Below are positions 7,292-14,532 of a stretch of DNA of 34,589 nucleotides, piece by piece; within the stretch, counting starts at the first letter, position 1; every line of letters begins with the position of its first letter. Origin of the DNA: UBA7236 sp964638865 (GTDB taxonomy: Bacteria > Bacteroidota > Bacteroidia > Chitinophagales > BACL12); assembly GCA_964638865.1 (NCBI GenBank), contig CAZXBG010000022.1:1-34589 (forward strand). The letters are read 5' to 3'. The notes below the pieces were generated by a model. It was not told where the DNA came from and ran no database searches. It saw only the letters and a program-made list of their open reading frames with translations. Position numbers and translations under genes: made by a program.

Positions 7292-8956
7292 CTAAGGCTT
7301 CACCATCCTACCCTCAAAATAAAAATGCTCCTCATCCAGTTTAAATTGTGCAAGCGAAACTCCGGTAAGGTTTAAACTTTGCCATTGAGAAGTAGGCCTT
7401 ATCCAGATAAATTCCCCCTTTTCATTGACATAACGCATTGGCATAATGAATTCTTTATCCGGGGTAACCCACCTATATTTGAACGCTAATCCACCTGCAC
7501 CGGCATTCAGGGAATATTCAAAAACCGGAAGTTTGCTACGGCGTAAATATTGGTCAAATTCTTTAGAAAAGTCCTTGCCAGCCTTTCTGCTGATATAATT
7601 CTCAATTTGTTGTGAGGTAACAGTCTCTAATGCGTAATCTTTTTGTAAACCTGCTATGATACTCCACCACAATTCATCATTATCCGTAAGGGTTCGGAGG
7701 GTGTTCAACATCAAAGCACTTTTCTGATACATATCCGGACTTCCCTCATTGTTTACCTGATATTTTCCGATAATTGGAGCATTATTATTGATATTACTTT
7801 TCATAGCAGTCAGGTAATTCATTGCTGTCTGATAATCAAACATACATTCCACGTAAATAGTCTCCGAATAGGTGGCAAATCCCTCATGCACCCACAAATC
7901 AGCAATATCCTTCACACTTACATTATTTCCCCACCATTCGTGCACCGATTCATGTATTATGATATAGTCAAAATCAAGTCCTATCCCCGAATAATCAAAT
8001 CCCATATAACCTGTATTGTATTGATTGCCATAAGCAATTGCACTTTGATGTTCCATACCTAAATACGGTGTTTCTACTAATGCATATCCATCTTTGTAAA
8101 AAGGGTATTTTCCCAAATATTTTTCATAACAGGTAAGCATTGGTTTTACCTGTTCAAAATGTTTTTTAGCAACCTCCGCATTGTAATCCAATACATAGTA
8201 ATCAATGGCCAATTTTTCGCCATCTGCACTTGTAAAAACATCCTCCAAATGCGTATATCGTCCAATATTGAGCGTTACATTATAATTATTAATAGGGTAA
8301 CCCACAAACCAATCATATTCCTTAAATCCGGGAATATCAGGCATTTCTGCGCGCAGATTACCATTTGCAATACATTTCAGATCCGCCGGAACAACTGCCC
8401 TTATAAGCATGCTATCCGGTTCATCGCTTAAATGATCTTTATTTGGCCACCATACACTAGCACCCAAACCCTGACAAGAAATTCCCACCCAAGGGTAGCC
8501 CTGTTTATCAGCAGTAAAACTAAATCCTCCATCCCAAGGAGCATTTTTCGCAATTTGTGGCATTCCACCATATTCCACCCTGATAATACCTTTTGCACCC
8601 TTCATCTGTTTTTCCGTAAAATGGACAAAAACTGCATCAAATTCGCGGTCAAATTTTAATGGTTTTTCTTCAAAATATATATTTGTAATCGTAAGTTTCT
8701 CCGCAAGGTCTATTTGGAGAGTCTTAAAATCATTTACTGCGGTATAATAAATGGAATTTGAGCCGTCAATGCGTTTTAAGAGGATGTCCACTTTTACTTT
8801 AAGGTCATAATAGTTTACGTCGTAACAACTGCGGAAAGCCGACAACTCACCACGAAGCGAATCCTTCCTGGTAAAACCTTCCTGTTTATCAAACAACTGA
8901 GCAAAACTGCCGGTAATAGATAAAATTAAAATAAGGGCGGTGGTTATAAGTTTCAT
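7292..8956 (-). CDS. Secreted M1-family (gluzincin) metallopeptidase
   Basis: 554 residues with a signal peptide (residues 1-20, ending GSFAQ), so exported. Residues 40-240 resemble the M1 N-terminal beta domain. The catalytic region follows: the substrate-anchoring loop that is GxMEN in classic aminopeptidases reads GMEHQ (300-304), the zinc motif is HESVHEWWGN (His335, Glu336, His339), and the third ligand is Glu358 in WVHEGFATYSE. A likely transition-state Tyr lies in DMYQKSALML. The protein is shorter than full M1 enzymes and lacks the long C-terminal helical domain, as in other compact Bacteroidota members. The altered GAMEN-type loop could change N-terminal specificity. Substrate unknown; probably periplasmic or outer-surface peptide digestion. 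Confidence 0.92.
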   Translation of the reverse strand: MKLITTALILILSITGSFAQLFDKQEGFTRKDSLRGELSAFRSCYDVNYYDLKVKVDILLKRIDGSNSIYYTAVNDFKTLQIDLAEKLTITNIYFEEKPLKFDREFDAVFVHFTEKQMKGAKGIIRVEYGGMPQIAKNAPWDGGFSFTADKQGYPWVGISCQGLGASVWWPNKDHLSDEPDSMLIRAVVPADLKCIANGNLRAEMPDIPGFKEYDWFVGYPINNYNVTLNIGRYTHLEDVFTSADGEKLAIDYYVLDYNAEVAKKHFEQVKPMLTCYEKYLGKYPFYKDGYALVETPYLGMEHQSAIAYGNQYNTGYMGFDYSGIGLDFDYIIIHESVHEWWGNNVSVKDIADLWVHEGFATYSETIYVECMFDYQTAMNYLTAMKSNINNNAPIIGKYQVNNEGSPDMYQKSALMLNTLRTLTDNDELWWSIIAGLQKDYALETVTSQQIENYISRKAGKDFSKEFDQYLRRSKLPVFEYSLNAGAGGLAFKYRWVTPDKEFIMPMRYVNEKGEFIWIRPTSQWQSLNLTGVSLAQFKLDEEHFYFEGRMVKP

Positions 8957-8975
8957 CTTCTTAGGCTTTGTTGTG

Positions 8976-8983
8976 CAAGTATA
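8976..8983 (-). promoter_or_regulatory. Candidate -7 box (TATACTTG) of metallopeptidase gene
   Basis: Read leftward, TATACTTG matches TAnnTTTG at all fixed positions but one and ends about 20 bases before the ATG at 8956. A TTGG lies 13 bases further upstream, shorter than the usual spacing, so the call is tentative. Confidence 0.35.
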
Positions 8984-9064
8984 TAACGATTTGAGCCAAT
9001 GTATCTTTTCTGTTAACCGAAATTAACATAAAAAATAAAATTTTATCGCTTTAAAGCCAATAAC

Positions 9065-9336
9065 ATGCCCGAATTGACCAATTTACAAAAAAAATGGAGA
9101 CCCTATACCTTATATGCTATTATTTCACTCCCAAATGCTGATTTTCCACAAAATGTGTTTTATTTCAAACTGCAATAGTTTGTAAGGAAGGTTATGAAAT
9201 AAAAAGTGGTGAAACTTCCATTACAGTTGTACCTGTCTCATTTTAAGTCGATTCAAATTTTAATAATTCAAGTGAATATGATTTAAATGTGCCATTTACC
9301 ATAATTTCAATAAATGTGCACCCAAAGCCTGCATAG
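9065..9336 (+). pseudogene. Possible relic of a secreted protein gene
   Basis: An ATG at 9065 opens a 37-codon frame ending in TAG at 9176. Shifting frame by one base continues protein-like sequence for about 50 further codons, interrupted by TAA at 9244-9246. The residue composition (GYEIKSGETSITVVPVSF, then YDLNVPFTIISINV) looks like beta-strand sequence rather than random AT-rich translation. The family is not recognised. It could equally be chance. Confidence 0.3.
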
Positions 9337-9582
9337 GTGTAATATTTTCAAACCCCGCCGGAAATTTATTCACATTTTACCGCTACTTTTTTAAAAATCA
9401 GAAATGCTACAGTATTCCTACATTTTTTAAACAATATTACAGGATAGGTTTGCGATATTATTTTTTTTTGACAAGCCTTTTGGTTTTAAATCCTAAAAAA
9501 AATTCCTTTTAAAGGATTCTTTTCAAGCAAATTCGACGACTAAAGCAAAAACCATTTTCCCTATATACCTGTCGTCCAATTT

Positions 9583-9741
9583 ATGGCAAATGAAATCAGG
9601 AAAATTACAACTCGTAGACAACGCAAAATTGACCAAGACTTTGAATTACCAAGAGTTTCAAAGAACTTTACCTCAAAACAAAGTAATGCCAGAAACCTCA
9701 GATTAAAAAACCAAACGATCGAAATTATAAAAACCAACTAA
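9583..9741 (+). CDS. Small basic ORF, 52 residues, doubtful
   Basis: ATG to TAA, 52 codons. The product is rich in Lys and Arg (MANEIRKITTRRQRKIDQDF and onward) with no hydrophobic segment. Such composition fits a small nucleic-acid-binding protein or a fragment of a transposase or ribosomal-type protein, but I recognise no family. There is no clear promoter or ribosome binding site. It lies in the gene-poor stretch before the VTC cassette. It could be a chance frame. Confidence 0.25.
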   Translation: MANEIRKITTRRQRKIDQDFELPRVSKNFTSKQSNARNLRLKNQTIEIIKTN

Positions 9742-9845
9742 ATTTGAAGCGCAATGGCCCTGTGGGCTTCTGACATTTTGCCATAAAAAGACTGTATTTT
9801 TACAGCCTTAAGGATTTATTAACCTTAAATTAATATTGAATAAAT

Positions 9846-10256
9846 ATGATTAATTCCGTAACAAAAAATTTAATGATCGGTGCTATGCCCCTCCTGTTGA
9901 TTGTAATTTTGGCTGGATGCACATCACTCCCGGGCGATGGTGGCACATCAACCATCAGTGGTAAAGTATATATTGAGCGATATAATGCATCAGGCACATT
10001 ATATCAGGAGTATTACGGAGGAGAGGAAAGAGTGTATATCATTTATGGAGATGGCGTTTCCTACGATGAGGAAACAAAAACAAGTTTTGACGGCACTTTC
10101 AAATTTCAATTTTTGCGCGAAGGCACCTATACCCTATTTGTTTATTCCGATTGTTTAACCTGCGAAGGTTCAACGGAAGCGGTGATACAAACAGCAGAAA
10201 TCACCGACAAACATCAGGATGTAACAATTCCCGACTTCATAATTGAAATCAGATAA
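9846..10256 (+). CDS. Small lipoprotein, first gene of VTC cassette
   Basis: 136 residues. The N-terminus has a hydrophobic segment and a lipobox LAGC with the lipid-bearing Cys at about 25, so it is anchored to a membrane after cleavage. The remainder (GKVYIERYNASG, FDGTFKFQFLREGTYTLFVYSD, DVTIPDFIIEI) has the strand pattern of a carboxypeptidase-regulatory-like or transthyretin-like beta-sandwich, a fold common in Bacteroidota surface lipoproteins. Two Cys in the CLTCEG loop may pair. Its TAA is followed at once by the TTG start of the VTC-domain gene, so the two are one transcript. Specific function unknown; probably an envelope partner of the downstream genes. Confidence 0.82.
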   Translation: MINSVTKNLMIGAMPLLLIVILAGCTSLPGDGGTSTISGKVYIERYNASGTLYQEYYGGEERVYIIYGDGVSYDEETKTSFDGTFKFQFLREGTYTLFVYSDCLTCEGSTEAVIQTAEITDKHQDVTIPDFIIEIR

Positions 10257-11009
10257 TTGAGCGAGTTAGCGGAAATATTAAATACTTTTTGCCCAATATC
10301 CTTATTCGAAATGGAGGGAGTTGAACTTATGAACAGAAAAGATACCAAGTATTTTTTCCATAAGAGTAAATTGCCGGGTGTATTGCAGCTTATGCAATCC
10401 GATTATAGGGTTTTAGAAATAGATGGTCAGAAATTATTTAATTATCGCAATATTTATTTTGATACCGACGATTTCTTTTTTTACACACAACATCACAATA
10501 AACGGGTAAACAGGTACAAAATAAGAATAAGGCAATACGTAGAAAGCAATCTTGTGTTTTTAGAAATAAAATTTAAAACAAACACAAAACGAACGATTAA
10601 ATCGCGCATTAAAATTCCGGAATTTACAGAAGTATTAACGGAACCCGCTAAGGAATTTATTCGTCTGCATACACCATTTGATCCTGATGCATTAAAACCA
10701 AAATTGCGCAACGATTTTAAACGATTTACCCTCGTAAATAATAATTTAAGGGAACGTTCAACCATTGATACAGATCTTGTTTTAGAAACACCCGACCATA
10801 TTCGCAAATTCAGCAATTTATGTATAGCTGAATTAAAAATAGATGGCTCCTCCTCTGGATCGCATTTTAAAATTGCGATGCGAGATAATTTTTGTCCCGA
10901 AGTGCGGATCAGTAAATACAGCGTTGGGGTAGCCTTTATGTATGGATATTTAAAACACAATAACTTTAAATTTAAAACTTTACAAATAAACCGAATAGAA
11001 AATGTATAA
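10257..11009 (+). CDS. VTC-domain (polyphosphate polymerase-like) protein
   Basis: 250 residues. The VTC domain is a tunnel-shaped barrel that in yeast Vtc4 makes polyphosphate from ATP; bacterial members are less understood. Family marks: LMNRKDTKYFF (25-34), YFDTDDFFFY (67-76), NRYKIRIRQY (85-94), FLEIKFK (101-107), RTIKSRIKIP, RFTLVNNN and the acidic metal-binding AELKIDG. The basic residues lining the tunnel are present. The start is a TTG directly after the upstream stop. The first ATG, 18 codons later, would remove the conserved N-terminal FCPISLFEMEGVEL. It overlaps the DUF4956 gene by eight bases. VTC and DUF4956 proteins are a known recurring pair. Enzymatic activity is inferred, not shown. 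Confidence 0.87.
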   Translation: MSELAEILNTFCPISLFEMEGVELMNRKDTKYFFHKSKLPGVLQLMQSDYRVLEIDGQKLFNYRNIYFDTDDFFFYTQHHNKRVNRYKIRIRQYVESNLVFLEIKFKTNTKRTIKSRIKIPEFTEVLTEPAKEFIRLHTPFDPDALKPKLRNDFKRFTLVNNNLRERSTIDTDLVLETPDHIRKFSNLCIAELKIDGSSSGSHFKIAMRDNFCPEVRISKYSVGVAFMYGYLKHNNFKFKTLQINRIENV

Positions 11010-11685
11010 TTTATTACTGCAAGTTGTCGACGAGGAAAACAGGTTTCTGGACCTCAAATTTTTTGACAAAGACATTTATGACCTTATACTTAGGGCATTA
11101 TTCAATTTTATTGTAGCGTTTATCATGATAAAAGTAATATATAGAAGCGACAAAAAAAATAAGAATTATGCATTCACATTTTATATGTTCAGCACCCTTA
11201 TTTTCTTCCTCTGTTTTCTGTTATCAGGATTAAAACTTGATATGGGTTTTGCATTCGGGTTATTTGCAATTTTTTCCATTCTGCGATATCGAACCATTAG
11301 CATTCCGATGAAGGAAATGACTTATTTATTTATGATTATTGCAATTGCTGTTATAAATGCATTGACTACCAAAAAAGTGAGTTTTGTTGAATTATTATTC
11401 ACTAACGTCACTTTATTAGCTTCTGCCTATTTTTTGGAAAGATTGTGGTATAAAGAAGGTTTAAGTGAACAAACCATAGAATATGAAAAAATAGAAAATA
11501 TTAAACCGGAACGCAGAGCAGAAATGATGCAGGATCTTAGAGACAGAACCGGACTCGATATCCGTACCTTCGAAATAGTTACTACCGATTTCTTGAGAGA
11601 TATGGCCAGAGTAAAAGTTTTTTATAAAGCAAGCACTACAAGCAATTCTCAAGAGGAGGGATTTGAGGACGATGACGATGATTAA
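11002..11685 (+). CDS. DUF4956 membrane protein, partner of VTC protein
   Basis: 227 residues with four or five transmembrane helices (about 28-47, 57-76, 80-95, 105-121 and 128-145), followed by a cytoplasmic C-terminal domain with RAEMMQDLRDRTGLDIRTFEI and an acidic tail of Glu and Asp. The FAIFSILRYRTISIPMKEMTYLF segment after the third helix is the DUF4956 signature. The family is of unknown function but commonly sits beside VTC-domain proteins, as here, where the start overlaps the VTC stop by eight bases. A role in moving or anchoring the product of the VTC protein is plausible but unproven. The acidic tail is encoded by the DNA that also carries the next gene's start region. Confidence 0.87.
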   Translation: MYNLLLQVVDEENRFLDLKFFDKDIYDLILRALFNFIVAFIMIKVIYRSDKKNKNYAFTFYMFSTLIFFLCFLLSGLKLDMGFAFGLFAIFSILRYRTISIPMKEMTYLFMIIAIAVINALTTKKVSFVELLFTNVTLLASAYFLERLWYKEGLSEQTIEYEKIENIKPERRAEMMQDLRDRTGLDIRTFEIVTTDFLRDMARVKVFYKASTTSNSQEEGFEDDDDD

Positions 11686-12316
11686 TAAAAAACACTTCTT
11701 ACTTTTTGTTTTTGTATTGATATTGTTGCGGCCACTTACCGCTCAGCATGTTGATGGTGGAGGATGGGTAAATGCGGGTATTAGCTTTGAAATTATAAAT
11801 GACCTTACCTGCGATATAGGAGAAGAAATTCGATATAATTTTACCACAGGCGACCTTTATCAAATAAATAGCAATATTGCAATTGATTATAAAATCAATA
11901 AACGTTTTAAGGTTGGTACGGAATATCGTTATTCCGTGCGCCAATCACAAAACACAAACAGAATTGCAGCATCCTTTGGGTATAAAGAAGAAATTAATGA
12001 TCTTACCCTAAGTTTGAGATCTAAACTTCAATATAGTTTCACTCCTGATGCTTCTGAAGGTTCAGCATTTAGAAACAAGATAGGTGCAAAATATAAGATC
12101 AGTAAAGATTTCAGCCCCTTTGTTTCTGCAGAATTATTCTATTCGCTCAGCAACGAAATAGATCAATTTGATAATTTCAGGTCTGAAGCAGGATTATCCT
12201 ACGGACCGAACAAACACAATGAATTTAATGTTTCTTATATTTTTGACAAGGAATTTAACGTTAATAACCCTGAAACTATGCATATTGTCAGTTTGAGTTA
12301 TATTTTTACCTTTTAA
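11672..12316 (+). CDS. DUF2490-like outer-membrane beta-barrel
   Basis: About 214 residues with a signal peptide (ending LRPLTAQ) and alternating amphipathic strands ending in a terminal aromatic (SLSYIFTF), the usual signature of an outer-membrane barrel. The pattern WVNAGISFEI, RFKVGTEYRYSVRQSQN and the closing VSYIFDKEFN resemble DUF2490. The start may be ATG at 11672, ATG at 11678 or TTG at 11663. A strong AGGAGG-type site at about 11653-11658, inside the preceding gene, favours one of these. It overlaps the DUF4956 gene end by about 14 bases. It is the outer-membrane component of the cassette, possibly a channel or anchor. Function unknown. Confidence 0.8.
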   Translation: MTMINKKHFLLFVFVLILLRPLTAQHVDGGGWVNAGISFEIINDLTCDIGEEIRYNFTTGDLYQINSNIAIDYKINKRFKVGTEYRYSVRQSQNTNRIAASFGYKEEINDLTLSLRSKLQYSFTPDASEGSAFRNKIGAKYKISKDFSPFVSAELFYSLSNEIDQFDNFRSEAGLSYGPNKHNEFNVSYIFDKEFNVNNPETMHIVSLSYIFTF

Positions 12317-12317
12317 T

Positions 12318-12737
12318 ATGTGCAAATATCTTTTATTTGGATTTTTATTGTGCTTCGCTTTTTCTTTAAAAGCCCAAAATATTAATACTGACACTTCCGG
12401 AAAAACTAATTTGATATGGGCAACCTCATTAACATTTTTGCAATATCAGCCTCAAAAAGAGTTTTTAAAGCCTTTTTATGATGATATTCCTTTTGACCCA
12501 TGCAGTCCAATCAAACCATTTTCCTTTCAATCTGCAACTACAGTTTGCCTTGGAGATGCCTGCAATAATTTCAAACCAAAAATATATTTGTCACCGCTGA
12601 CCAATCAATATAAAGTCAGTTTAATCAATTCGCCTACCTTTGGAGAACTACCCGCCTATACTCAAGGCTTTTTCTGCGACTTTGAAGACCATATTAATCG
12701 CAAACGACAATTCAGGATCGATTTTAGTGTAAAATGA
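12318..12737 (+). CDS. Small secreted protein, unknown
   Basis: 139 residues with a signal peptide ending SLKAQ. The mature part has four Cys (FDPCSPIK, TTVCLGDACNN, FFCDFED), suited to disulfides outside the cytoplasm. The family is not recognised. The ATG lies one base after the barrel gene stop, so it is the last gene of the 9846-12737 operon. Absence of a lipobox suggests a soluble periplasmic protein. It is followed by a palindrome that may end this operon or control hemF. Confidence 0.75.
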   Translation: MCKYLLFGFLLCFAFSLKAQNINTDTSGKTNLIWATSLTFLQYQPQKEFLKPFYDDIPFDPCSPIKPFSFQSATTVCLGDACNNFKPKIYLSPLTNQYKVSLINSPTFGELPAYTQGFFCDFEDHINRKRQFRIDFSVK

Positions 12738-12744
12738 ATTACTT

Positions 12745-12762
12745 AAGTGACCTTTGTCACTT
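12745..12762. promoter_or_regulatory. Palindrome AAGTGAC-N4-GTCACTT upstream of hemF
   Basis: Perfect seven-base arms around CTTT, with three more outer pairs (CTT/AAG) after a bulge. It is centred about 33 bases before the hemF -7 box, near -41 from the expected transcription start. This is where CRP/FNR-type activators bind. It also overlaps the place where a -33 element should be, and no clear -33 is seen. A terminator of the upstream operon is the alternative, though only four T follow. Confidence 0.5.
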
Positions 12763-12782
12763 TTAAGACACCGCATCTATGT

Positions 12783-12790
12783 TATCTTTG
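12783..12790 (+). promoter_or_regulatory. -7 promoter box TATCTTTG of hemF
   Basis: A perfect TAnnTTTG match, 17 bases before the hemF ATG. No TTTG -33 element sits 19-20 bases upstream, which fits an activator-dependent promoter. Confidence 0.55.
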
Positions 12791-12807
12791 CAGTATATTT
12801 TACAAGG

Positions 12808-13713
12808 ATGAAAACATTAAACAGATTTATCATATCCGATTGGTTTAGAACTCTACAGGATAATATTTGTACATCCCTTGAAAAATGTGATGGCAAGGGT
12901 ATTTTTGAAGAAGAGATATGGCAACGTCCCGGCGGTGGGGGTGGAAGAACAAGAGTGATTCAAAATGCAAATATAATCGAAAAAGGAGGCGTTAATTTTT
13001 CAGAGGTTCATGGTATTTTACCCGATAAGATTAGTTCTGCATTAAATGTCCATGGTCACGATTTTTTTGCATCCGGAGTATCAATTGTAATGCATCCTTT
13101 TAGCCCATTTGTGCCTATTATACATATGAATGTGCGTTACTTTGAACTGAGCAGTGGCGAAAAATGGTTCGGCGGTGGAATCGACCTCACTCCTATTTGT
13201 GTTGACCCCAAACAAGCAAAAGAATTTCATATAACACTCAAAACGGTTTGCGATAAACACAATCCGCATTATTATGCTGAATTTAAAAAATGGGCTGATG
13301 AATATTTCTTTATTAAACACCGAAATGAAACCCGTGGTATTGGTGGAATATTTTTCGATCGTTTAGGAGAAACAGAAAATATTTCCTTGTCAGATAGGTT
13401 TCATTTTGTGCAGGATGTAGGTAATTTATTCGCTCCTTTTTATACCCATATTATGCAAACGAATAAAGATATTGCATACGGAAAAAAAGAAAAACAATAT
13501 CAATTACTGCGAAGGGGAAGATATGTAGAGTTTAATCTCGTTTACGATAAAGGCACTAAATTCGGCCTCGACACAGATGGCAGAACAGAATCCATTTTAA
13601 TGAGCATGCCTCCTGAAGCAAGCTGGAAGTATAATCACAAACCACAAAAAAATAGCAAGGAAGCAGAATCACTTGCATTTTTAAAACAAGGAATTGATTG
13701 GGTGAATATGTGA
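12808..13713 (+). CDS. hemF: Oxygen-dependent coproporphyrinogen III oxidase
   Basis: 301 residues, normal length for HemF, which decarboxylates two propionates of coproporphyrinogen III using molecular oxygen in heme synthesis. Clear marks: EIWQRPGGGGGRTRVI (36-51), GVNFSEVHG, HMNVRYFE, FGGGIDLTP (121-129), and the C-terminal family signature VEFNLVYDKGTKFGL followed by GRTESILMSMPP. Start: the ATG at 12808 fits the family N-terminus; the longer frame from 12754 would start inside the upstream palindrome. It is alone, with its own promoter. Because the enzyme needs oxygen, a redox- or oxygen-responsive regulator at the palindrome would make sense. Confidence 0.95.
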   Translation: MKTLNRFIISDWFRTLQDNICTSLEKCDGKGIFEEEIWQRPGGGGGRTRVIQNANIIEKGGVNFSEVHGILPDKISSALNVHGHDFFASGVSIVMHPFSPFVPIIHMNVRYFELSSGEKWFGGGIDLTPICVDPKQAKEFHITLKTVCDKHNPHYYAEFKKWADEYFFIKHRNETRGIGGIFFDRLGETENISLSDRFHFVQDVGNLFAPFYTHIMQTNKDIAYGKKEKQYQLLRRGRYVEFNLVYDKGTKFGLDTDGRTESILMSMPPEASWKYNHKPQKNSKEAESLAFLKQGIDWVNM

Positions 13714-13809
13714 ATTTTGAAACAAAATGGAATTGGTAAAACGCTATCAACAATTCACTTCGTAATTTAAAAAGGAGACAATCTTCGTTTAACCTTTGTG
13801 TATCAGAAT

Positions 13810-13854
13810 CTTTGTGCGCTTTGTGGGAAAAAGGTATCACGCTAAGTCGCAAAG
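13810..13854. repeat. Degenerate CTTTGTG/CGCAAAG inverted repeat
   Basis: Contains CTTTGTGCGCTTTGTGG, then, about 12 bases on, CACGCTAAGTCGCAAAGG. The two ends are imperfect inverted copies of the same word family (CTTTG..., ...CAAAG). It resembles the dispersed intergenic repeats built from CTTTGTG/CTCTGCG words seen in many environmental bacterial genomes. Confidence 0.55.
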
Positions 13855-13895
13855 GAAAAAAAGAGAAATAAAATATCGGCAACATTAATATAATT

Positions 13896-13960
13896 CTTTG
13901 TGCTCTTTATGCCTCCGTGGAAACTATTAATTTTTCCACAAAAATGCAAAGAAAACAAAG
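13896..13960. repeat. Imperfect 28-bp inverted repeat of CTTTGTG type
   Basis: The left arm 13896-13923 begins CTTTGTGCTCTTTATG and ends CGTGGAAA. The right arm 13933-13960 read in reverse begins CTTTGT and ends GTGGAAA. By eye 19 of 28 positions match, and most differences are transitions, as expected of a once-perfect hairpin that has decayed. Confidence 0.6.
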
Positions 13961-14042
13961 TTTTACAATATTGATGCTGATTTATTGTTACTAAATTTTG
14001 TGCTTAAATTTTAGTGCAAAATTTCTAAATTGAAGAGAGTGA

Positions 14043-14489
14043 TTAATTACAGTTTATAAATATCAGATCTGTAGAATCTACATTGCTTTGATGTCCTGCT
14101 CTATCCTCCACAAATATTTTGAAATAAAAAGTGTCAATCGGATCGGAATCATCATAACAAAAAGAAATGGGATAATAGGTAGTGATTGTTCCTGAAATTG
14201 CCTTGCTGTTGCCTTCTACATTAAAGAATGGTATTTTAAATGGTACCAGATAACCGGGAACGCGGCTGTCCTCCCAAAACATGTTAACACTATCCTCACT
14301 GCCCAGATCACCATCCCCATCCTCAAAATAAATTACAATATTAAGGCTATCCTCATCCAGTTCATCAAAAGTATTTTGACTCATGCTCACAAACTCAATT
14401 CGGGGTTCAATAGGATAATCAGGTGGCTTTACACAAGATGCAAATGCCAATAAAACCAAAATAATTAGGTAGCTGTTGTTGCGAATCAT
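14043..14489 (-). CDS. Lipoprotein of unknown function
   Basis: 148 residues. A hydrophobic leader ends in a lipobox FASC (Cys about 19), so the protein is membrane-anchored. The mature part (PRIEFVSMSQNTF, NIVIYFEDGDGDLG, FYFKIFVEDRAGHQSN) has strand-rich, Asp-rich sequence of the kind seen in Bacteroidota surface lipoproteins with Ig-like folds; DGDGDLG may bind calcium. The specific family is not recognised. The start is set at the ATG at 14489, because a good -7 box ends just upstream and overlaps the alternative TTG at 14504. It is divergent from the LuxE-like gene, 42 bases apart. Confidence 0.8.
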   Translation of the reverse strand: MIRNNSYLIILVLLAFASCVKPPDYPIEPRIEFVSMSQNTFDELDEDSLNIVIYFEDGDGDLGSEDSVNMFWEDSRVPGYLVPFKIPFFNVEGNSKAISGTITTYYPISFCYDDSDPIDTFYFKIFVEDRAGHQSNVDSTDLIFINCN

Positions 14490-14501
14490 AATTTTACCTT
14501 C

Positions 14502-14532
14502 CAAAAATACATAAAATATAACTGCTTAACAA
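14502..14532 (-). promoter_or_regulatory. Promoter of lipoprotein gene (TTG-N20-TATTTTTG)
   Basis: Read leftward: TTG at 14532-14530, a 20-base spacer, and TATTTTTG at 14509-14502, a full -33/-7 match for Bacteroidota. The -33 element overlaps the first base of the divergent gene's ATG, so the two genes share a very compact control region. Confidence 0.6.

Larger units (their letters stand above)
8957..9845. other. Gene-poor 889-bp stretch, probably decayed
   Basis: There is no confident gene here. Read rightward, 9065-9178 encodes 37 residues (ALYAII-type hydrophobic core, ending FYFKLQ). A frame-shifted continuation at 9178-9246 (VCKEGYEIKSGETSITVVPVSF) and in-frame sequence past its stop to about 9336 (NNSSEYDLNVPFTIISINV) read like pieces of one beta-rich secreted protein broken by a frameshift and stops. 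The stretch 9400-9580 is very A/T-rich with nothing recognisable. A 52-codon basic frame lies at 9583-9741. A small hairpin CTGTA-TTTT-TACAG sits near 9791-9804, before the lipoprotein gene. Confidence 0.5.
13714..14042. other. 329-bp intergenic stretch carrying decayed repeats
   Basis: No gene is seen. It holds two blocks of the CTTTGTG-type intergenic repeat (13810-13854 and 13896-13960), described separately. The rest is AT-rich and featureless. It separates hemF from a convergent lipoprotein gene. Confidence 0.7.

Noticed and set aside
9475..9520. Hairpin AATCCT...AGGATT in the gene-poor gap
   Set aside because: The loop is long and A/T-rich and the pairing is poor, so it is likely chance.
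12754..12807. Upstream extension of hemF
   Set aside because: The frame starts within the palindrome, and the family N-terminus begins at the ATG at 12808 behind a good -7 box.
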